A stretch of 64,000 bases of DNA from JAIOQJ01 sp963718635 (GTDB taxonomy: Bacteria > Planctomycetota > Planctomycetia > Gemmatales > Gemmataceae), in NCBI GenBank assembly GCA_963718635.1, contig OY970367.1, positions 2,294,001 through 2,358,000 on the forward strand, written 5' to 3'. Positions 38,132-45,975 of the stretch are shown here, piece by piece. The stretch's first letter is position 1; each line of letters starts with the position of its first letter. The notes under the pieces were generated by a model. That model ran no database searches and had not been told where the DNA came from. It saw only the letters and a list, made by a program, of their open reading frames with translations. Both the position numbers and the translations under genes were made by a program.

Positions 38132-39223
38132 CTACCTCGAATCAAACCAGCCTCGCGTTCGGTTGCAGGCCGCACATACGGAGAGCATCACCGGAACTTC
38201 CACGAGAACACCGACGACCGTGGCAAGCGCCGCGCCGGACGAAGGACCATACAGGGCAATGGCTGTCGCCACCGCCAACTCGAAGAAGTTGCTCGCCCCG
38301 ATCAACGCGCCTGGAGCGGCAATGTTGTGTGGCACGCGCAGCAGCCACATCAGTCCGTAAGTCAAAGACGAGTTGAAATAGACCTGAACCAGGATCGGCG
38401 CTGCGATCAAAGCAACGTGCAACGGGTGAGCCAGGATGTTGTCCGCTTGGAAGGCAAAAATCAGCAACAACGTGGCGAGCAAGGCGACGATGGCGACTGG
38501 CTGGAACCGTGGCAGAAACGACTTTTCGAACCACACATGGCCCTTCGAGCGGACCAACACTACCCGTAACACAACGCCCAGAACCAGTGGGACAACGATA
38601 AATACGGCTACTGCGGTCAGCAGCACATTGAACGGGACGGCCAGCCCGGACACTCCCACCAGTAGCCCGATAATGGGAGCGAACAGGACTAGCATGATGA
38701 GGTCGTTCACCGCTACTTGCACAAGCGTATAGGCCGGGTCGCCATCGGTTAGATAGCTCCAGACAAAAACCATCGCGGTGCAAGGCGCGGCCGCGAGAAT
38801 GATGACTCCAGCCGTGTATTGCTTCGCCAATTCTTCCCCGATTAAGGGCAGAAAGAGAACTTGGAAGAACAGCCAGCCGAGTGCGAACATGCTGAACGGC
38901 TTGACGAGCCAGTTCACAAAAAGGGTAACTAACAATCCCCTTGGCTTGCGCGTCGCGCCGGCCAAAGAAGTGAAGTCGATCTTCATCATCATCGGCACGA
39001 TCATCAACCAGATGAGCACGGCGATGGGCGCGTTGATTTGGCTCCCGGCACTGAAGTCCAAGTTTCGTAATCGTTCTGTCAGGCCGGGAAGAGTGCTGCC
39101 CAAGAGGACGCCGACGACCATGCACAGCCCAACCCATAAGGTCAGGTAACGCTCGAACAAACTCATTTTCTTCGGCGCTGAATCGACCGTAGCCGGCGCC
39201 GCTTGTGTATCGTCGATTATCAT
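38132..39223 (-). CDS. acr3: Arsenite efflux carrier Acr3
   Basis: 363 residues with about ten transmembrane helices. Typical segments: SLFERYLTLWVGLCMVVGVL, VLIWLMIVPMMMKIDFTSLA, TLFVNWLVKPFSMFALGWLF, IILAAAPCTAMVFVWSYLTD (the essential Cys of helix 4), GALIGASNFFELAVATAIAL and GVLVEVPVMLSVCAAC. Extrudes arsenite with the proton-motive force. The start overlaps the arsC stop (ATGA). Third gene of arsR-arsC-acr3. Confidence 0.95.
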   Translation of the reverse strand: MIIDDTQAAPATVDSAPKKMSLFERYLTLWVGLCMVVGVLLGSTLPGLTERLRNLDFSAGSQINAPIAVLIWLMIVPMMMKIDFTSLAGATRKPRGLLVTLFVNWLVKPFSMFALGWLFFQVLFLPLIGEELAKQYTAGVIILAAAPCTAMVFVWSYLTDGDPAYTLVQVAVNDLIMLVLFAPIIGLLVGVSGLAVPFNVLLTAVAVFIVVPLVLGVVLRVVLVRSKGHVWFEKSFLPRFQPVAIVALLATLLLIFAFQADNILAHPLHVALIAAPILVQVYFNSSLTYGLMWLLRVPHNIAAPGALIGASNFFELAVATAIALYGPSSGAALATVVGVLVEVPVMLSVCAACNRTRGWFDSR

Positions 39224-39630
39224 GCGGCGCCTCCTTCCAGAGAAGCGAGCAATTCTTTGACTTTTGTTTCGATCAGGTCGCGGACTTTGTTGAACTCGTC
39301 AGGCGGCAGCTCCTTCGGGTCGGGGATCTGCCAGTCCACTCGCCTTTTGGCGAGCACCATGGGACATTCGTCGCCGCAGCCCATCGTTACGGCGGCGTCA
39401 AACGGCTTGCCGTTGAACTCTTCCAACCCTTTTGATGTGTGGGTGGTGAGATCGTACCCAATCTCCTTCATCGCTTCGATGGCCTTCGGATTCACTCTCC
39501 CTGAAGGTCGGGAACCGGAACTAAAAGCCTGCACTCGATCGCCGCCGTGAATACGGGCAAACGCTTCCGCCATCTGGCTTCTATTCGAGTTCTCGACGCA
39601 AACAAAAATGACTCGGAGTTTTTTTTGCAT
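39220..39630 (-). CDS. arsC: Arsenate reductase, thioredoxin-coupled type
   Basis: 136 residues from MQKKLRVIFVCVENSNRSQM. Low-molecular-weight phosphatase fold with P-loop CVENSNRS (C-x5-R-S), then second and third redox cysteines in AVTMGCGDECPMVLAKRRVD, and DWQIPDPKELPPDEF (the catalytic Asp-Pro). Reduces arsenate to arsenite for export by Acr3. Confidence 0.95.
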   Translation of the reverse strand: MQKKLRVIFVCVENSNRSQMAEAFARIHGGDRVQAFSSGSRPSGRVNPKAIEAMKEIGYDLTTHTSKGLEEFNGKPFDAAVTMGCGDECPMVLAKRRVDWQIPDPKELPPDEFNKVRDLIETKVKELLASLEGGAA

Positions 39631-39642
39631 TGTTTTCCTTGA

Positions 39643-40014
39643 TCACCCGCAACAGGATGATGCGCGATTGGTGACGCCCGGGCCTTGGTTGGCTTCCGAC
39701 ATCAGGCACCAGCCCTGTTCGAGCAAGCCCGATACGCACAGATCCACGAGTCGGTAGTAGATGTTGTTGCCCTCTCTTCTTGAAGAGAGGATGCCGAGGT
39801 CCGAGAGCCGCTGAAGTTGGTTCGATATGGCTTGAGGCTTCATCCCGATGGCTTTGGACAGGTCCGTTACGCACAACTCCGGAGCACGAACGAGTGCGTG
39901 CAACAGTCTCAAGCGCGTGTCATTCGCCAGCACTTTGAAAACCGCTGCCAGTCCGCCCGCTTGGATGGGGGAAAGCAGCGGCCGATCCTTCAATGCAGTC
40001 TCTTTATTTGCCAT
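39643..40014 (-). CDS. arsR: ArsR-family arsenic-responsive repressor
   Basis: 123 residues from MANKETALKDRPLLSPIQAG. Winged helix: VFKVLANDTRLRLLHALVRA, PELCVTDLSKAIGMKPQAIS, QLQRLSDLGILSSRREGNNI, YYRLVDLCVSGLLEQG. Possible As(III) ligands are Cys in ELCVTDLS, in DLCVSGLL and in the C-terminal SSCCG. It begins the ars operon and lies just after an operator-bearing promoter, so it should repress its own operon. Confidence 0.93.
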   Translation of the reverse strand: MANKETALKDRPLLSPIQAGGLAAVFKVLANDTRLRLLHALVRAPELCVTDLSKAIGMKPQAISNQLQRLSDLGILSSRREGNNIYYRLVDLCVSGLLEQGWCLMSEANQGPGVTNRASSCCG

Positions 40015-40048
40015 TGTTAGCCCACTTGTTTCACCGGGCGCTATTTCA

Positions 40049-40077
40049 TTATTACACGAGTTGATGTAATAGGTCAA
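40049..40077 (-). promoter_or_regulatory. ars operon promoter with embedded operator
   Basis: On the minus strand TTGACC (40077-40072), 17-base spacer, TAATAA (40054-40049). An inverted repeat TATTACA-N8-TGTAATA (40071-40050) fills the spacer and runs into the -10 box, as expected for an ArsR operator that blocks polymerase. Confidence 0.8.
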
Positions 40078-40129
40078 GTAGAGGTAGCTGGCTGTTAAAC
40101 GTCGCCACAAGTCTGAAGCGTTATCACGA

Positions 40130-40345
40130 GCCTGAATCGCTAGCGAAGAATTCCCATCTTCGCTAGCGCTTTTTGAAGTTGCGCGCTAGCGGAATCACGA
40201 CGAATTTATTGGGTCAATGAGAGCCCGAAGCGCAAGCAAGGAAAGGCCTATTTTTTCTTAACGCCTTCCCTTGCTTGCGCTTTGGGCTCTCAATACCCTC
40301 GGAGCCGCTTGGTACCGCGCAACTTCAAAACGCGTTAGCGAAATG
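40130..40345. repeat. Cluster of inverted repeats between ars and imu genes
   Basis: A stem built from CGCTAGCGAAGA / TCTTCGCTAGCG at 40137-40172, and a 23-base stem at 40219-40291 (GAGAGCCCGAAGCGCAAGCA and its inverse, one G-T pair). The second belongs to the GAGCCCGAAGCGC repeats widespread in planctomycetes. No gene in the 478-base gap. Confidence 0.8.
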
Positions 40346-40492
40346 CCTTTCAGCTGGCAGGTTATGCAGGCGTTTCGCCAGAAATTTTTCTCTTTTTCAT
40401 TCAATCATGGCTTCCGCTCACGGCTTTGCGGACATATTAGCTTGTAGTGTTCTCTAGTTCACTGTTGGTCAAATGGCCGGGAGAATGGGCAG

Positions 40493-41213
40493 ATGCAGCC
40501 GGCCGGTCGCGCCCATGTTCTCGACGACTTGCGCGAACGGATCTTGCGCATCGAACGTCCGCCGGATCGGGCGGAAATCACGGGGTTATCGACCGGCCTT
40601 CCGGCGTTGGATGGGCTGTTGGCCCATCGGGGGTTGAAGCCGGGCAGCTTGATTGAATGGCTGGGTGACGGCGAAGGGAGCGGCGCCGCCGAGCTGGCGT
40701 TGACGGTGGCCGCCCACTTGCTGAAGCGCGAGGGCGCGTTGGTTGTCATTGATGGCGCCGGGGAATTCTATCCGCCGGCAGCGGTCGAAAAGGGAGTGCC
40801 GTTGCCGCGAATGGCGGTCGTCCGTCCACCAACGCGCATGACGGGTCTGTGGGCCTGGGAACAAGCGCTGCGTTGCCCGGCGGTGGCGGTGACCTTTGGT
40901 TCCATCGACGCCATCAACGATCGGCTCTTTCGTCGCTTGCAGTTGGCAGTGGAAACCGGCGGGGGCGTCGGTTTCCTGTTGCGTCCTCCGGCGGATCAGG
41001 CAGCGCCCTCGTGGGCTTCGACGCGCATCATGGTTCGCGCCGGCCAAATTGGACCACCCTGCATGGGTGCGGCGCTTGAACGTATCGGTAACGCGGGGCC
41101 AATCGCAAACCCGCGATGCCGCGATCGAACTGGAATTGCCTTATGAAACGGGTGATGTGCATCTGGTTCCCCAATTGGGCGATCCAGCGCCGCTTCGCCG
41201 CTTCGCCGGCTGA
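40493..41213 (+). CDS. imuA: ImuA-like SOS mutagenesis protein (one frame break)
   Basis: About 240 residues from MQPAGRAHVLDDLRERILRI. RecA-like core: GLSTGLPALDGLLAHRGLKP, SLIEWLGDGEGSGAAELALT, ALVVIDGAGEFYPPAAVEKG, LWAWEQALRCPAVAVTFGSI, LFRRLQLAVETGGGVGFLLR. A break at about 41037 moves to the frame reading AKLDHPAWVRRLNVSVTRGQ, AAIELELPYETGDVHLV and PAPLRRFAG, typical of ImuA ends. Bacterial ImuA works with ImuB and DnaE2 in translesion synthesis. The corrected end overlaps the start of imuB. Confidence 0.85.
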
Positions 41214-42687
41214 GCGAGGCCGGGCTCTGATTGTCCATTCGCCATTGACCCAGGGAAAAACGCGCGTGCTCGCCTGCTGCCGCATCGCCCGCGAGCGCGG
41301 CGTGAAGCCGGGGATGCTGCTGGTCGAAGCACAGGCGCTATGGCCCACAACCGACAGCAGCGTTCGCTATGAGCTGCACGATTCGCTCGCCGATCGGCGG
41401 GGCTTGGAAGAATTAGCCCAATGGTGCCAGCGCTTTAGCCCGAGCGTGTCCCTCGACAAGGCAGAGACGCCCGACTCTCTTTTCGTGGATGTCACAGGCG
41501 TTGATAAAGAATTGCCTTTTGCCGAAAGTGCCGTCGATCTATTGCGCCAGCATGGTTATTGGGCGGTGGCCGTCGTTGCCGGCCATGTCGGCACGGCTTG
41601 GGCGGTCGCTCATTACGGGAGCCTGCCCCACGCCAAGCGAAGTATCGTTGTTCCCACTGGCGGACAAAGGGAAGCACTACGGCCTTTGCCGGTGGAAGCG
41701 CTGCGCCTGCCCGATAACATCGTCGAAGTTTTGCACGAGTTAAACGTCTTCCGCATCGAGCAATTGTTGGCGCTGCCCCGAGCGCAATTGCCATCCCGCT
41801 TCGGCACGGAAATCTTGCTCGGCATCGATCGAGCGCTTGGCGCCCTGCCCGAAATCGTCAAGCCGGAACCGCTGCTCGAACCGTTGGAAGCCTGTTGGGA
41901 ATTCGAATATCCCATTGCCGACGCCCGTATTCTGGTTGCCGCGATCGAGCATTTGTTGGAACGGCTGCTGGGTCAGCTTCAAACCGAACATGTCGGCATT
42001 CAACGGCTTTTATGCCTGCTGAAGTTGGATCGGGAGTCTCTCCATTTTCAGGTTGAACTGCTGCGCCCGAGTTCTTCGCAGAAAGACCTGATGGAACTGG
42101 TGCGTTTGCAGGTCGAACGACTGCGCATCGAAACGGAAATCTTACAGGTGACCGTCCGCGCCGCGGTGGTGTTGCCGTTGGAGTTTCGCCAGGATGAAAT
42201 GTTCGGCGGCAGCGATGAAGCGAACGGCAACCATGAACTGACGGGCTTGCTTGAACGCCTGAGCAACCGGCTCGGCGAAAAGGCCGTGCTACGCCCTCAG
42301 CTTTGGCCCGATGCCCAACCCGAACTCGCCTGCCGTTACGAGCCTTGGATGGAAGATTCTCCCACCCTACCCCCGGCCTTGCGGGGGGAGGGCAGGGTGG
42401 GGGGAACCGCTTTGCCCAGCGGCCGGCCACCCTTTCTAAAATGCCAGCCGCAATCGATCGCCGTCGTCTTGAACGGCAGCGAAGGACCGCCGCGCGAGTT
42501 CCTCTGGAACCGGCAGCATTACTTCGTCAAACGACTCTGGGGGCCCGAACGGATCGAAACCGGCTGGTGGCGCGGCGACGATATCCGCCGCGATTACTTC
42601 ATCGTCGAGGCCGACTCCGGCGAACGCTTCTGGCTCTTTTGCAACCTGATCGATGGCTCCTGGCGCTTGCACGGCGTTTTTGCTTAA
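41143..42687 (+). CDS. imuB: ImuB-like Y-family polymerase homologue
   Basis: 514 residues from MKRVMCIWFPNWAIQRRFAA. Y-family palm and fingers are visible (VLACCRIARERGVKPGMLLV, SLFVDVTGVDKELPFAESAV, GYWAVAVVAGHVGTAWAVAH), but the usual catalytic acidic pairs appear altered, as expected for ImuB, an inactive adaptor. Then the little-finger region (QTEHVGIQRLLCLLKLDRES) and a C-terminal ImuB tail (GPERIETGWWRGDDIRRDYF, FWLFCNLIDGSWRLHGVF). Around residues 405-425 a palindromic repeat is translated in frame. No dnaE2 follows. Confidence 0.88.
   Translation: MKRVMCIWFPNWAIQRRFAASPAERGRALIVHSPLTQGKTRVLACCRIARERGVKPGMLLVEAQALWPTTDSSVRYELHDSLADRRGLEELAQWCQRFSPSVSLDKAETPDSLFVDVTGVDKELPFAESAVDLLRQHGYWAVAVVAGHVGTAWAVAHYGSLPHAKRSIVVPTGGQREALRPLPVEALRLPDNIVEVLHELNVFRIEQLLALPRAQLPSRFGTEILLGIDRALGALPEIVKPEPLLEPLEACWEFEYPIADARILVAAIEHLLERLLGQLQTEHVGIQRLLCLLKLDRESLHFQVELLRPSSSQKDLMELVRLQVERLRIETEILQVTVRAAVVLPLEFRQDEMFGGSDEANGNHELTGLLERLSNRLGEKAVLRPQLWPDAQPELACRYEPWMEDSPTLPPALRGEGRVGGTALPSGRPPFLKCQPQSIAVVLNGSEGPPREFLWNRQHYFVKRLWGPERIETGWWRGDDIRRDYFIVEADSGERFWLFCNLIDGSWRLHGVFA
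42357..42407. repeat. G/C-tract palindrome inside imuB coding sequence
   Basis: TCTCCCACCCTACCCCCGGC then CTTGCGGGGGGAGGGCAGGG and TGGGG: the same element as at 37063-37194. It adds about 17 codons (SPTLPPALRGEGRVGG) without breaking the frame. Confidence 0.88.
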
Positions 42688-42689
42688 TT

Positions 42690-43225
42690 TGTCCGCCGTC
42701 TCGCCCGCCGCATCAAACTGTGTTCGATTGGTCACTCCGGCCGTCGTTTGACTCAACACCCGCCCCAGCGGATCGTTCACATAGCTCGTCGTCACATTGC
42801 GATTATCCGTCGCTGTGAGTACGTTGCCGTTGCTGTCGTAGCTCCAACTTTGGCTGGTGCTAAGGGTAGCCGTGGTATAATCGGTCTCGCCATGAGACGA
42901 CGATACCCATCATAAGTCAAATGCTGTGTCAACACATCGTCGCCGTTGTAGACATCGGTCAATAGACCGGCGCCGTTGTAGCTGCTATATATGATCACCG
43001 GCGTCGTGCCGCTGGTGGTGCCGGTTTGCAGGGTTTCGACTGTGGAGCGGGAACGACACAGACCCTTTTGCTTCGCCCGAAAATCTACGCTGTCCCCGCT
43101 GTCCCCTTTTCTTGGTCCCCTTTTCTTGGTCTCCTTTTCTTGGTCTCAGGCGATTGCGCCAGTCGTAGGCGTACTGCGTCACTTCGAGCGGCACCAGCGT
43201 TGCGTGGCATTCAGACGATTATTGA
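42690..43225 (-). pseudogene. RHS/YD-repeat core remnant
   Basis: Minus-strand frames read ATQRWC-VPLEVTQYAYDWRNRL, TTPVIIYSSYNGAGLLTDVY, NGDDVLTQHLTYDGYRR, QSWSYDSNGNVLTATDNRNV, TTSYVNDPLGRVLSQTTAGV and RTQFDAAGETADKL, all YD-repeat sequence of an RHS protein. A REP-like block at about 43065-43150 and small frame changes interrupt it. It begins directly after the imuB stop. Confidence 0.85.
43065..43150. repeat. REP-like GGGGACAGCGTAGATTTT copies in RHS remnant
   Basis: AAAATCTACGCTGTCCCC and three tandem TCCCCTTTTCTTGG units interrupt the RHS frame. The same unit recurs at 44331-44425, 44861-44935 and, degenerate, 45905-45975. Confidence 0.8.
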
Positions 43226-43421
43226 CCCTCACTCGCCGTTTGGCAAGGGAAAAGTACGCTGCTCCCTTTTCCTGACTTTTCCTCGCCCCTTTTCGTGGCT
43301 CAACTCAAATGACTGCCGACCTCTCCCGACCCTTTGTTTTTCCCTGCTCCGGGCCCTATTTTGTCGTGAATGCAGCTAGCACCTCGCGCTTAAGACTTCG
43401 AGACACCACAAAATCATCTAT
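43226..43421. other. Spacer in RHS island
   Basis: Low-quality remnant sequence between the RHS core and the next hypothetical gene; no frame can be supported. Confidence 0.35.
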
Positions 43422-43703
43422 TCAGTCTGCACCAGCCTCGATTAATATCCTCCCGAAAGACTCTGCTGTGCGAAGTTTATCACGACCATGCAAAAAATTG
43501 TCAGGTCGGGTGACACCAATAAACACACCTAGATGCTCCATGCTCGACCCGAAGGTTGGTCCCACTGTGATTTCTAATGCTTGTTGCGCGTACCAGAATC
43601 GTTGCTGATAAAGAAATTCGGTACCGTAAGTCTTGCTCCCGAATTTTAACCCGAATAAGTGACCCAATTCGGCAGCGTGCTTGGAGGTGCAGTTATAAAT
43701 CAC
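43422..43703 (-). CDS. Hypothetical protein of RHS island
   Basis: 93 residues from a GTG start (VIYNCTSKHAAELGHLFGLK). The coding frame extends upstream of this start as KVLDSWCSRYVIYNCTSKHA, so the protein is probably truncated or begins earlier, in the preceding gene. Content: GTEFLYQQRFWYAQQALEIT, SMEHLGVFIGVTRPDNFLHG. Not recognised; likely an orphan toxin- or immunity-type domain. Confidence 0.45.
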   Translation of the reverse strand: MIYNCTSKHAAELGHLFGLKFGSKTYGTEFLYQQRFWYAQQALEITVGPTFGSSMEHLGVFIGVTRPDNFLHGRDKLRTAESFGRILIEAGAD

Positions 43704-43723
43704 ATATCTGGAACACCAAGAGT

Positions 43724-44047
43724 CTAAGACTTTGCGCCGGAGCTAATTAGCATTTGTGTGATGGCAATTGTGAGCCATTCATCCCCGGAGACTGTGACGA
43801 GCGCCATCTTGCTTGCAAGGCCGCCGTCATTCTTGATGATCTGTACAAAGGACTCTTGCCCGTTGCACCGAGCGGCTGCATGTCTTCCAGAGTCGTCGTA
43901 ATCAGCCTCGATCCCTAAGGCATTTAAGCATGCATCAAACTCTTCTCTCGATGTGCGTATCAACTCTAAACCACAACTCATCAGGAGAGACAGAGTACGG
44001 TCAGCTAAACTCTCCGAGCAAAACATTGTACTTTTGAACTCAGTCAT
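43724..44047 (-). CDS. Hypothetical protein, immunity-like
   Basis: 107 residues from MTEFKSTMFCSESLADRTLS. Content: GLELIRTSREEFDACLNALG, IEADYDDSGRHAAARCNGQE, LVTVSGDEWLTIAITQML. Acidic, single-domain, no signal peptide: the usual look of an immunity protein in a toxin cassette, and it sits directly before another small gene of the RHS island. Family not recognised. Confidence 0.5.
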   Translation of the reverse strand: MTEFKSTMFCSESLADRTLSLLMSCGLELIRTSREEFDACLNALGIEADYDDSGRHAAARCNGQESFVQIIKNDGGLASKMALVTVSGDEWLTIAITQMLISSGAKS

Positions 44048-44101
44048 ATTTACCCATAGGCTAAGGAGGGACTATTCGGGCAAGAAAAGGGGACATTCAT
44101 C

Positions 44102-44320
44102 TTTATCGTTCCTTCTTAGGCCTACCACGCGGACGAAGCGTCGATTCGAGACCCAATTGGTGGGCGATTCGCTCTTGCCACTCTTCTGCACCATAGGGAG
44201 TTCCCCGCTCGACACTCTTGCGAATGCGTTCCGCCTCGGCCGCCGTCGCCGGCTCGTTTAGCCAGGTCACATAGTCAGACGGCAGGTGCAGCGGGCCATC
44301 GACCAGCCACTCGGGCCGAT
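44102..44320 (-). pseudogene. RAYT (REP-associated tyrosine transposase), C-terminal remnant
   Basis: The minus strand reads HRPEWLVDGPLHLPSDYVTW, LNEPATAAEAERIRKSVERG, TPYGAEEWQERIAHQLGLES, TLRPRGRPKKER then TAA. The pattern RGxPYG-x-EEW ... LGLESTLRPRGRPRK is the characteristic end of Y1/TnpA_REP transposases. The catalytic HUH domain is missing. It lies next to several copies of the short palindromic unit such transposases mobilise. Confidence 0.88.
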
Positions 44321-44330
44321 GGGGGAAGAA

Positions 44331-44425
44331 AAGGGGACAGCGTAGATTTTCTGGGAAGAAAAGGGGACAGCGTAGATTTTCTAATTATCTCCGGGCAAAA
44401 TCTACGCTGTCCCCTTTTCTTCTCC
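44331..44425. repeat. REP cluster: two direct and one inverted unit
   Basis: AAAAGGGGACAGCGTAGATT appears twice in a row (44331-44380) and once inverted (about 44398-44425), able to form a long hairpin. It adjoins the RAYT remnant. Confidence 0.88.
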
Positions 44426-44500
44426 CCTTTGTTTTCCCCACGTCTGTTTTGCCGCTGGTCGCCCATTCAAATGAACGCGACTTTTTCTAAAGCCGAGCAA

Positions 44501-44785
44501 TCACATGCTGGAATACACACCGCATTCACCAGTAGCGGCGTCTACGAAGACAGATACTTCGTTCCCAGTATTAACGGTGTTGGGCGGCAAAATGACTCTT
44601 TCAAAATCGACTTGCCAAAGCTCGTCGACTGATGCTGGCTTACCATCGAGAATTGAAAGCCACAAAGGCACCTGCCCCCTTGGCACCTTCGTAGCACCCA
44701 CGCAGCGCGCAATTGTAATTTCTTTAACTTTTAGATATGCAGTAGCGCGATTTACTGCTATTGAGCTAGATCCAACTATAGTCAT
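44501..44785 (-). CDS. Hypothetical protein of RHS island
   Basis: 94 residues from MTIVGSSSIAVNRATAYLKV. Content: EITIARCVGATKVPRGQVPL, WLSILDGKPASVDELWQVDF and the ending NEVSVFVDAATGECGVYSSM, which resembles the FVDA-x-TGE strand of PepSY-like or small immunity folds. The minus strand is preferred because it matches the direction of neighbours and has the more regular amino-acid composition. Flanked by REP units. Confidence 0.5.
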   Translation of the reverse strand: MTIVGSSSIAVNRATAYLKVKEITIARCVGATKVPRGQVPLWLSILDGKPASVDELWQVDFERVILPPNTVNTGNEVSVFVDAATGECGVYSSM

Positions 44786-44860
44786 CACTAACTTCCCTTC
44801 CGATTGCTTGAACGCATTATCTGACGATAAGCGTCGATGACTTCTTCTCGATTGGGCAAA

Positions 44861-44935
44861 GAAAACGGGACAGCGTAGATTTTCTAACTGAGTTCTCGGC
44901 GGAAATCTATGCTACGCTCTCCCCTTTTCTTTGCC
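44861..44935. repeat. REP pair, inverted
   Basis: AACGGGACAGCGTAGATTTT (44869 region) and its inverse GAAATCTATGCTACGC...CCCCTTTTC form a hairpin; same unit as 44331-44425. Confidence 0.8.
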
Positions 44936-44952
44936 CGATAGGTCGTTGTCTT

Positions 44953-45564
44953 TTATGAAAGAAATTTCCGCTCTTCACCAATCTTAATGGCCTGTTTTAG
45001 GTCGAGAGCGTATTGCCTTTTGCGGGTTTCCCAATCGCCAAGCGGCCTTTCCAGATTTGCCGCCGTTTCCTCGACTCGACCGCACCAGTAGACTGCCCGC
45101 TCGGGATTTTCAAGGTATGCGTTCAGCACCGCTAAACCTGTCAAGGAATTGATGTTGTCGAAGCCATCTTGACGGGCTTCTTCCTCTGCTAGTCGAAGCG
45201 TTTCCGCAACGTTTAGCGGTAGGCGAATCGATGGCAGAAACTGCTCTTCCATCGCTTTGAGAACCAACGACCATTTTGTTGGATGCTCTCGCCGTTCTAC
45301 CTGACGGTTCTTACCATCCAGAAACTGATGTAACAAATCACATCCGTCCGGGATGTTTATCAGGAGCCTGACAGAGTGTCCCGGTCGATACGCAGCATAT
45401 CGAAGACCTTCGATATAGATCGTCTGCCTCAGTGGGCCTTGCTTTCGAGCTAGCACGACATCATGCTCGACTTCCCAGTCAGAAAACGTTTGTCGGTAAG
45501 GCTCGAAAAAAGCCTTCAACTCCTTCTTCGTCAGTGGCTGGTACGTCGCATGTTTTTTGTTCAC
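44953..45564 (-). CDS. Probable immunity protein for the adjacent RHS C-terminal toxin
   Basis: 203 residues from a GTG start (KKHATYQPLTKKELKAFFEP). The GTG overlaps the stop of the toxin fragment upstream (GTGA), the normal order of toxin then immunity. Content: FSDWEVEHDVVLARKQGPLR, TIYIEGLRYAAYRPGHSVRL, NINSLTGLAVLNAYLENPER, AVYWCGRVEETAANLERPLG. Cytoplasmic, mixed alpha/beta. The role is inferred from position; the family is not recognised. Confidence 0.6.
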   Translation of the reverse strand: MNKKHATYQPLTKKELKAFFEPYRQTFSDWEVEHDVVLARKQGPLRQTIYIEGLRYAAYRPGHSVRLLINIPDGCDLLHQFLDGKNRQVERREHPTKWSLVLKAMEEQFLPSIRLPLNVAETLRLAEEEARQDGFDNINSLTGLAVLNAYLENPERAVYWCGRVEETAANLERPLGDWETRKRQYALDLKQAIKIGEERKFLS

Positions 45565-45892
45565 GGCCTTACCTCGAAGATCCGAGCCTTAGGACCGAGA
45601 CCTGCGCCGGCACGAATTTTGGCAATCCGCTCCCGCTCGACTTCAAATTTGTAATCCCACACTGCTGTTGGACTTGTCAATGGCCCTTCAACGACGTCAA
45701 GGCGGACTGTGTCCTTCAACCCCATCCCCGGTTCATACGCATCGCCATTAAGATATGGCACTTCGGTACTCAAACCTCGTTGATCGAAGATGTTCTGATA
45801 CCGCGTCAACAGGCGATAGGCATAGCCGTGCTTCAATGATCCAATTTGCCTTGGTGTTCCCGTCAGTCCTCGCCGAACACCCCATCCCTCAG
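45561..45892 (-). pseudogene. Orphan RHS C-terminal toxin fragment
   Basis: Without a start codon the minus strand reads PEGWGVRRGLTGTPRQIGSL, KHGYAYRLLTRYQNIFDQRG, VPYLNGDAYEPGMGLKDTVR, VVEGPLTSPTAVWDYKFEVE and GAGLGPKARIFEVRP. The VWDYK segment and IFEVRP end resemble nuclease-type polymorphic toxin tips (D...E-x-K). The frame is open from a stop just upstream, so only the C-terminal domain remains, detached from an RHS core. Confidence 0.65.
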
Positions 45893-45904
45893 GCTAAAAA
45901 AAGG

Positions 45905-45975
45905 CTAAGAAAATGGCACAGTGCAGATTTTCGTCGGTACGAGTCGGAAAATCTTACGCTATCCCCTTTTCCGCG
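45905..45975. repeat. Degenerate REP pair
   Basis: AAAATGGCACAGTGCAGATT and the near inverse AAATCTTACGCTATCCCCTT; a worn copy of the 44331 unit. Confidence 0.6.

Noticed and set aside
44463..44840. Plus-strand open frame of 111 codons opposite the 94-residue hypothetical gene.
   Set aside because: Minus strand fits the direction of the island and has a more protein-like composition.
43040..45975. CRISPR array suggested by repeated GGGGACAGCGTAGATTTT units.
   Set aside because: Units vary in orientation and spacing, lie inside coding remnants and adjoin a RAYT tail; no regular spacers and no cas genes.
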